A stretch of DNA of 33,399 nt from Bifidobacteriaceae bacterium (GTDB lineage Bacteria > Actinomycetota > Actinomycetes > Actinomycetales > WQXJ01), in the NCBI GenBank assembly GCA_031257375.1, contig JAIROU010000307.1, forward strand, positions 1 through 33,399. Reading direction: 5' to 3'. Below, piece after piece: positions 29,267 to 33,399 of the stretch; the first letter of the stretch is position 1; every line of letters starts with the position of its first letter. A program made the translations under genes and the position numbers. Below the pieces are notes generated by a model, which was not told where the DNA came from, did no database searches, and saw only the letters and a list, made by a program, of their open reading frames with translations.

Positions 29267-29901
29267 GCGGGACTGCTGTGGTGATGCCGTGGGCCGAGTG
29301 GCGGCGGTTGTTCCAGACGGCCGAGAAGTTCGCATGCCAGGACCGGAGCCTGCCGGACTTGTGCGGGGTGCGGGTTTGGACCGAGCCAGACAAGCTGTTG
29401 GCTTGCGCGACTGACCGGTTCAAAGCGGTTCGGCTGTCGATCCTGGCCGGTCAGGCTAACGGGTTGGACGCGCCTTTGCCGAAGGTGGAGGCTTGGCTGA
29501 CCCGCCCGGCTTTCCGGGTGATGGCGAGCGCGCTGTCGGGTCGGGGTCGGTCGAGCCTGCCGGTGTCGCTGTCAACCGAGCGCATATGGTGCGGCGGGGA
29601 TGACCCGGAGGTGTCGGTCAAGCTGGGCGAGCCCGCCCAGAAGGACGGCCTGCCAATACCTCCGGCAGATTTGGTGGACGGCGCGGACGAGTTGGCGCCG
29701 GCGGCGTTTCTGCGGTTGAATGCGGCCTATTCGGCGGCGGTGTTCCAGGCCGCAGACGCTTGGATGCGGCCTGACGACAAGCCCCTCGAGGCGATGCTGG
29801 CGGGACCGCCGGAGGGCACGGGCGCCTCGAGTCTGCTGGTTGTGGCGGACGGTTTCAAGGCCCGCCAGGTGTGCATCTACCGGACGGGGGGCACGCCATG
29901 A
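29263..29901 (+). CDS. Possible sliding-clamp-like phage protein
   Basis: The 212-residue product contains RVWTEPDKLLACATDRFKAV, then RLSILA, a strand-rich pattern like the ATDGYRL segment of DNA polymerase III beta clamps, and ends in SSLLVVADGFKARQVCIYR. It is shorter than bacterial beta clamps (about 370) but within the range of phage clamp-like proteins. This is a weak assignment. It overlaps both neighbours by four bases. Confidence 0.4.
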   Translation: MSGTAVVMPWAEWRRLFQTAEKFACQDRSLPDLCGVRVWTEPDKLLACATDRFKAVRLSILAGQANGLDAPLPKVEAWLTRPAFRVMASALSGRGRSSLPVSLSTERIWCGGDDPEVSVKLGEPAQKDGLPIPPADLVDGADELAPAAFLRLNAAYSAAVFQAADAWMRPDDKPLEAMLAGPPEGTGASSLLVVADGFKARQVCIYRTGGTP

Positions 29902-30234
29902 CGGCGGTCGTTATCCCGCCGTTGGCGATGACGTATGTGGCGTCCTGGGACCGGTTGGGGATTATCAAAGTGGGCCGGTGTTGGAAGATGAGCCGCATCC
30001 GGGCGTTGGTGAAGGCTGGCGCGCGGATAGTGGTGTTGTGGCGGGACAGCCCGGCCTCCTTTGAGCGGGAGGCGTTGAAAGAGTTGCGCGCCGAGCTGGA
30101 GCCCGCGTTCGCCAGCGCGACGGACAGCGACGGCGTTCTGCCGCCTGGCGGGCGCGGCTGGACGGAGTGTTTCAAGGCCCCGACCCAGGCGTTGTATGAG
30201 CGGGCCAAGGAATTGATTTTCAAAGGAGTTCGCC
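29898..30234 (+). CDS. GIY-YIG-like (T5orf172-type) protein without its own stop
   Basis: From the ATG at 29898 the frame gives MTYVASWDRLGIIKVGRC near the N-terminus and AFASATDSD to GWTECFKAPTQALYERAKEL, resembling the small GIY-YIG/T5orf172 nuclease-like domain. Family members end about where the next gene starts (GTG 30235, with AAAGGAG before it), but this frame has no stop there. It stays open to 31055, through Gly/Arg-rich sequence that is the shadow of the next gene and then the real reading frame of 30873-31055. The stop codon was probably lost. The end given here is the likely end of the natural product, not a stop codon. Confidence 0.5.
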
Positions 30235-30876
30235 GTGCCCGTGACGCGGAGGTTGAGGTCGGTCCCAGCGGAGATGTTCACAGACGAGACGCTGATGGGC
30301 TTGCCCGCGAAGGTCAGGCTGACGGGCGTGGGGCTCCGGTTCGCGGCGGACGACGAGGGCAGGGCGTCCGCGACGGCGGCGGTCCTTCGGGGCTTGCTGT
30401 GGCCGCTGGACCCGGACATGACGGACGACCTGATGGACGAGCACCTGCTGGCCCTGGCCGACGCGGGCTACATCGTCTTGTACGCGGTCGAGGGGCGGAC
30501 GTACCTGGTTCTGGCGGATTGGCCGGCGGTGGACCGGCCGCGCCCGTCGCGCCTGCCGGCCCCGCCCCCGCGCGAATCCCTCGCGAGTTTGTCTCGACAC
30601 CCGCGCGAGGACTTCGCGGTAGTGGGGGGAGGGGGAAGGCAGGAGGAGGCGGCCCAGCGGGCCGAGGGGGAGGAAGCCCGGCGGGCCGAGGCGGGGGCGG
30701 CTGGCGAGGGGGCGGCTGGCGGCGGCGCGGACGCCACGCGAGACCTTCGCGAGCCTTCGCCGTTCTGTCGGCGGCATCCCGATGGCTCGGAGCGCCCTTG
30801 CGGCCCGTGCGGGTCGGCCAGGAAGCGCCACGACTTTTGGCTGCGGGACCAGCACCAGGCCGAGGCCAGCCGGTGA
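30235..30876 (+). CDS. Phage replication-type protein (DnaD/replisome organiser-like N-terminus)
   Basis: The 213-residue protein has RLRSVPAEMFTDETLMGLPA, then EHLLALADAGYIVLYAVEG and YLVLADWPAVDRPRPSRLP, the winged-helix pattern seen at the N-terminus of actinophage replication initiators. A low-complexity Glu/Ala/Gly linker follows, and a C-terminus with FCRRHPDGSERPCGPCGSAR whose four Cys/His could bind zinc. It probably recruits replication proteins. GTG start with a consensus AAAGGAG. Confidence 0.65.
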   Translation: MPVTRRLRSVPAEMFTDETLMGLPAKVRLTGVGLRFAADDEGRASATAAVLRGLLWPLDPDMTDDLMDEHLLALADAGYIVLYAVEGRTYLVLADWPAVDRPRPSRLPAPPPRESLASLSRHPREDFAVVGGGGRQEEAAQRAEGEEARRAEAGAAGEGAAGGGADATRDLREPSPFCRRHPDGSERPCGPCGSARKRHDFWLRDQHQAEASR

Positions 30877-31055
30877 GCGGGCGCCCGCCCCGCCCGGTCG
30901 ATGGGTTCAGGCGCCGCCAGGTCGCGGCGGGCTTGGCGTTCCATGACGCGCTTGGCGCGCGCGAACGGCTGGAACGGGCCGGTGGGCAGGCGTTCGTCCT
31001 GGCCGGGCCTGGGGACTTGTGGGACGTGTGCGCGCTCGAGCCGGCGGTGGCGTGA
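30873..31055 (+). CDS. Small early protein, unknown
   Basis: The 60-residue product begins at the GTGAGC overlapping the previous stop. It reads FRRRQVAAGLAFHDALGARE and ends GDLWDVCALEPAVA. It is basic at the start and acidic at the end, helical and without a recognisable family. In the ORF track it appears only as the tail of the 394-residue frame. Confidence 0.5.
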   Translation: MSGRPPRPVDGFRRRQVAAGLAFHDALGARERLERAGGQAFVLAGPGDLWDVCALEPAVA

Positions 31056-31360
31056 TGGCCAAGTGGGATTATTCGGCCGCGTCAGACTCGGCGCGCCGGT
31101 TCGCCAACCTGGCTGAGGCTGCCGCCCTGCTCGACTACGCGATGGCCCTGGTCGATGAGGCCGGGCAGGGCTCTTTGGCCGGCGGTTTGCTGCACGAGTC
31201 GATGGAGGCGTGGGCGCTGGCCGAACAGACGGCCGAGGGGCTGACCGCCGAAGATGTCCGGGTCCTGCTGGATGCGCTGGAGGCGGGCGAACTGGGCGGC
31301 GACATGGACGACCAAGCCGCCGAGATTCTGCGGGCGCGCGGCATGGATGTGGCATTGTGA
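31055..31360 (+). CDS. Early phage protein, unknown
   Basis: The 101-residue product begins MAKWDYSAASDSARRFANLA at the ATG sharing a base with the previous stop (TGATG). Mostly helical (EAWALAEQTAEGLTAEDVRV and DDQAAEILRARGMDVAL). No Cys and no family recognised. The stop overlaps the GTG of the Cys-rich gene. Confidence 0.55.
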   Translation: MAKWDYSAASDSARRFANLAEAAALLDYAMALVDEAGQGSLAGGLLHESMEAWALAEQTAEGLTAEDVRVLLDALEAGELGGDMDDQAAEILRARGMDVAL

Positions 31361-31887
31361 CGGCGCGGGCGGCGGCGTGCGGCACCGATTCGGGCTATTA
31401 CAGGCATGTCCGGTCGGGCGGGTTGGCTTGCGGGGCGTGTCTGGCGGCTCACGCGGCGGCCGGGCGCGCGCGGTACCGCCGGGCGGTCAGGCGGCCGGTT
31501 CGGAACTGGGGCGAGGCGGTTTGCGGCACCGATTCGGGTTACAGCCGTCACCGCTACCGGGGTGAGCCGGCGTGCGCGGAATGCCTGCGGGCTCGGCGCG
31601 AGTCGGCGGGCCGCAGACGGCGGGCGGCGGGGAAGACCTATGTGGGGTTGCCGCGGTTGCGGCGTGCGCCTATCCGGGCCGTCGCGCCTGTGTCGCCGCT
31701 GGTCGAGGACGCGCAGTGGCTGGACGAGACGGGCCAAGGGTTGGGGCGGCTGTTGGAGGCGGCGCGGGCGGCGGGCCGCCCGTTGGGCCGTGACGGGGCG
31801 CGGGCGGCGTTGAAGCGGGCCGGCCGCCTGGACTTGTGGGAGCGTTTGGCGTCCCGCGACCAGGGCCGGTGGGGGGAGGCGTGCTGA
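31357..31887 (+). CDS. Cys-rich protein with duplicated CGTDSGY motif
   Basis: The 176-residue product from the GTG at 31357 contains two copies of a CGTDSGYxRHxRxGxxxCxxC unit, at about 8-30 and 49-71, each likely to bind one metal ion, probably zinc. The C-terminal part is Arg/Ala-rich and helical (LEAARAAGRPLGRDGARAAL). Single-copy versions of this short unit are common among actinophage early genes, but their role is not known to me. Likely nucleic-acid binding. Overlaps both neighbours. Confidence 0.65.
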   Translation: MTARAAACGTDSGYYRHVRSGGLACGACLAAHAAAGRARYRRAVRRPVRNWGEAVCGTDSGYSRHRYRGEPACAECLRARRESAGRRRRAAGKTYVGLPRLRRAPIRAVAPVSPLVEDAQWLDETGQGLGRLLEAARAAGRPLGRDGARAALKRAGRLDLWERLASRDQGRWGEAC

Positions 31888-32090
31888 TGCTTTTCGGGAG
31901 TCTGTTCACCGGCTACGCCGGGCTCGAGATGGGTTTGGCCGAAGTGTGGCCAGGTTTGGAGACCGCGTGGACGGCCGACTTGACGCGGACCGCCCAACTG
32001 CGGCTGCTGGGCAACGGCGTGGTCCCCCAGCAGGCCGCCCGCGCGGTGCGCTCGCTGTTGGAGGCTCGGGCTTGGGCGGTGGCGGCATGA
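31887..32090 (+). pseudogene. C5-cytosine methyltransferase remnant with the middle deleted
   Basis: The 67-residue ORF joins two distant parts of a Dcm-type enzyme. The first 28 residues are motif I (LFGSLFTGYAGLEMGLAEVW and onward). The next 30 are motif X and the C-terminal helix (LTRTAQLRLLGNGVVPQQAA). The catalytic Pro-Cys motif IV, the ENV and QxRxR motifs and the target recognition domain are all missing, about 200-300 residues, without loss of frame. It cannot be a methyltransferase. It retains the coupled starts on both sides (TGATG before, ATGA after), so the operon is not disturbed. Confidence 0.75.
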
Positions 32091-32542
32091 GCCTCGAACT
32101 GGCGCCAGTCTCCCTGGCGGACGCGCGGGCGTTCATAGCCGCGTGGCACCGCCACAACAAACCGCCCCGGCGGACCATCTGCCAAGTCGGGTGCGCCCGT
32201 GACGGCGTGCTGGTCGGGGTGGCGACCTTGGAGTGGCCGAAAGGGCGCGGCAACGCAGACGGCCGCACAGCGGAGATTAGCCGGTGCGCCGTCGCCGACG
32301 GCGAGCGGAACGCTTGCTCGATGCTGTACCGCGCGTGCGTGCGCGCCGCCCTGGCGCTCGGCTACACGAGGGTCATCACGTACACCCGCCAGGACGAGTC
32401 TGGCGGGTCGCTGCGCGGCGCGGCGTTCCGGCTGGTGGCCGAGCGGCCCGCCCGTGGCGACCACTTCCAGTCCGCCGGGCGGCGCAGGATGCCGAACGGG
32501 GCCGAAGGCGTGGCCCGCTACTTGTGGGAGGCGACCGCATGA
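32087..32542 (+). CDS. XF1762-type (GNAT-like) phage protein
   Basis: The 151-residue product starts at the ATG overlapping the remnant's stop. It has HRHNKPPRRTICQVGCARDG, then GVLVGVATLEWPKGRG, TAEISRCAVADGERNACSML, and YRACVRAALALGYTRVITYT, the pattern of the XF1762 family, which resembles N-acetyltransferases and is common in phages. Substrate unknown; a role in modifying host proteins or DNA bases is guesswork. Confidence 0.75.
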   Translation: MSLELAPVSLADARAFIAAWHRHNKPPRRTICQVGCARDGVLVGVATLEWPKGRGNADGRTAEISRCAVADGERNACSMLYRACVRAALALGYTRVITYTRQDESGGSLRGAAFRLVAERPARGDHFQSAGRRRMPNGAEGVARYLWEATA

Positions 32543-33246
32543 GCGCCGAGCCGTACTACCAGGACGACCTGGTGGTCCTTTACCTGGGCGATTGCCTTGA
32601 CCCGGCCCTGGCCGCAGTCTGGGCCGGCGCGGACGTGCTCATAACTGACCCGCCCTACGGGATCGGCTACCGGAGCCCTTCTTTGCACATGTCCCGCGGC
32701 AAGTGGGCGCAAAGAAAAGACGGCGAAAGCAGCGTCTCCCAGGATGAAGACACCAAAACGCGCGATGCCGCGCTGTCGCTGTGGGAGGGGAAGGCCGCCG
32801 CTGTGTTCGGGTCGTGGCGGAAACCGCCCCCGGTGAGACCCGACCATCGGATTGTGTGGCACAAGACGAACCGGGGGAACCTCATCAAGACCGCGCCTTG
32901 GGCGTCTTCCGACGAGGAGATTTGGATCTACGGGGGCGGGTGGACCGGCCCGACGTGTGGCAGCGTGATCCCCACCGGCGAAATGAGGGCCGGGTCGGCC
33001 GGGCTCCCGAAGAAGCTAGGCCATCCGACGCCAAAACCGGTAGGGCTCATGGAGTTGTTGATCTCGAAGGCCCCGCCTGGGGTGATCGCGGACCCGTTCG
33101 CCGGGTCGGGTTCGACACTGGTGGCGGCCCGGAACCTGGGGCGCCAGGCGGTTGGCGTGGAGATCGAGGAGAGGTACTGCCGATTGATCGCCAACCGCCT
33201 GTCCCAAGGGCTGCTCGACCTGGGCGGGAAGCCGGCAAACCCATGA
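32539..33246 (+). CDS. DNA methyltransferase (N6-adenine/N4-cytosine type)
   Basis: The 235-residue protein has catalytic motif IV DPPYGIGY at about 34-41 and SAM-binding motif I DPFAGSGSTLVAA near 189, in the beta-class order (motif IV before I). The intervening region (WIYGGGWTGPTCGSVIPTGE and GHPTPKPVGLMELLI) holds the usual PTxKP segment. It probably modifies phage or host DNA to escape restriction. It is intact, unlike the C5 methyltransferase remnant two genes upstream. Confidence 0.9.
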   Translation: MSAEPYYQDDLVVLYLGDCLDPALAAVWAGADVLITDPPYGIGYRSPSLHMSRGKWAQRKDGESSVSQDEDTKTRDAALSLWEGKAAAVFGSWRKPPPVRPDHRIVWHKTNRGNLIKTAPWASSDEEIWIYGGGWTGPTCGSVIPTGEMRAGSAGLPKKLGHPTPKPVGLMELLISKAPPGVIADPFAGSGSTLVAARNLGRQAVGVEIEERYCRLIANRLSQGLLDLGGKPANP

Positions 33247-33399
33247 ACCTGTCCCCCAACAACCACGAAAGCAACAGTGTCACCCCACGGGTAACAGTCA
33301 CATTGCACATGGAAGGCGGCGCCGAAAGCCTGGATTTCACAGAATCCTGGCCCTTCGGCGCCGACCCCCACAACACCGTTGACATGGTGATCGAACGAG
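33243..33399 (+). CDS. Partial protein at the right window edge, unknown
   Basis: An ATG overlapping the methyltransferase stop (ATGA) opens a frame that runs off the window after 52 codons. It starts MNLSPNNHESNSVTPRVTVT and continues with strand-forming and acidic residues. No family recognised. Lower GC than the preceding genes. Confidence 0.5.
   Translation, partial: MNLSPNNHESNSVTPRVTVTLHMEGGAESLDFTESWPFGADPHNTVDMVIER

Noticed and set aside
29871-31055. 394-residue fusion protein
   Set aside because: The middle third is Gly/Arg shadow sequence of the replication-type gene, which has its own consensus ribosome site; treated as two genes in one frame.
30468-31385. 305-residue minus-strand ORF
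   Set aside because: Antisense to three packed plus-strand genes; Arg/Pro-rich shadow.

Overview
The window is GC-rich DNA with GTG/ATG starts, tight stop-start overlaps, apparently leaderless promoters, an LPxTG-type sortase substrate and a tRNA-Thr of actinobacterial type. All of this points to an Actinomycetota chromosome, probably Actinomycetales or Micrococcales-like. Genus cannot be told from the sequence alone. Almost nothing here is housekeeping: it is a defence/toxin-antitoxin island built up next to a tRNA-Thr attachment site, followed by the early region of an integrated phage-like element.

Region 1 (1-2.4 kb): the C-terminal part of an LPVTG-anchored surface protein whose N-terminus is missing, a strong bidirectional terminator, and a small membrane protein preceded by a decayed ORF. 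Region 2 (2.5-5.9 kb): a HEPN/MNT toxin-antitoxin pair (HepT/MntA type) and an AbiE-like pair. In the AbiE-like pair the antitoxin/regulator is intact, but the nucleotidyltransferase partner has lost its N-terminal active-site region and is frameshifted.

Region 3 (5.8-8.7 kb): two copies of a three-gene module, DUF4417-BrnT-BrnA, in opposite orientations. Partial tRNA-Thr 3'-end sequences (sites A, B, C) lie beside and between them. The left copy has a full DUF4417 gene but a frameshifted brnT. The right copy has intact brnT/brnA but a DUF4417 gene cut in half exactly at site B. Region 4 (8.8-20.8 kb): an Abi-family HEPN protein; a minus-strand operon of DUF488, PLD-SNF2 helicase, MmeI-like adenine methyltransferase and DUF3644 (HEPN-like), the last interrupted by a 159-bp MITE; fragments of a MobF/TraA relaxase and of a tyrosine integrase; and a three-gene operon (TIGR04255 protein, HTH protein, unknown protein) with a well-placed promoter. 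The segment ends at site D, the longest tRNA-Thr(CGU) 3' half.

Region 5 (20.8-33.4 kb): an integrated phage-like element starting at site D. It has a tyrosine integrase pointing at the site, a DUF4236 protein, a membrane-anchored Excalibur-type protein, a divergent repressor/Cro-like switch with repeated operators, and then a long plus-strand train of overlapping early genes. These include an excisionase-like HTH, a YqaJ exonuclease, a RecT-like annealing protein, DUF4406, HNH, a clamp-like protein, a GIY-YIG-like protein, a replication-type protein, a Cys-rich repeat protein, a C5-methyltransferase remnant, an XF1762-type protein and a DNA adenine/cytosine-N4 methylase. The right end of the element lies outside the window.

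Read together, tRNA-Thr seems to have been used repeatedly as an integration site, leaving a ladder of direct repeats with defence cargo between them. The strongest candidates for something undescribed are the DUF4417-BrnT-BrnA module, the DUF488/PLD-helicase/methyltransferase/DUF3644 operon and the TIGR04255/HTH/unknown operon. All family names come from motif recognition by eye and no search was run.
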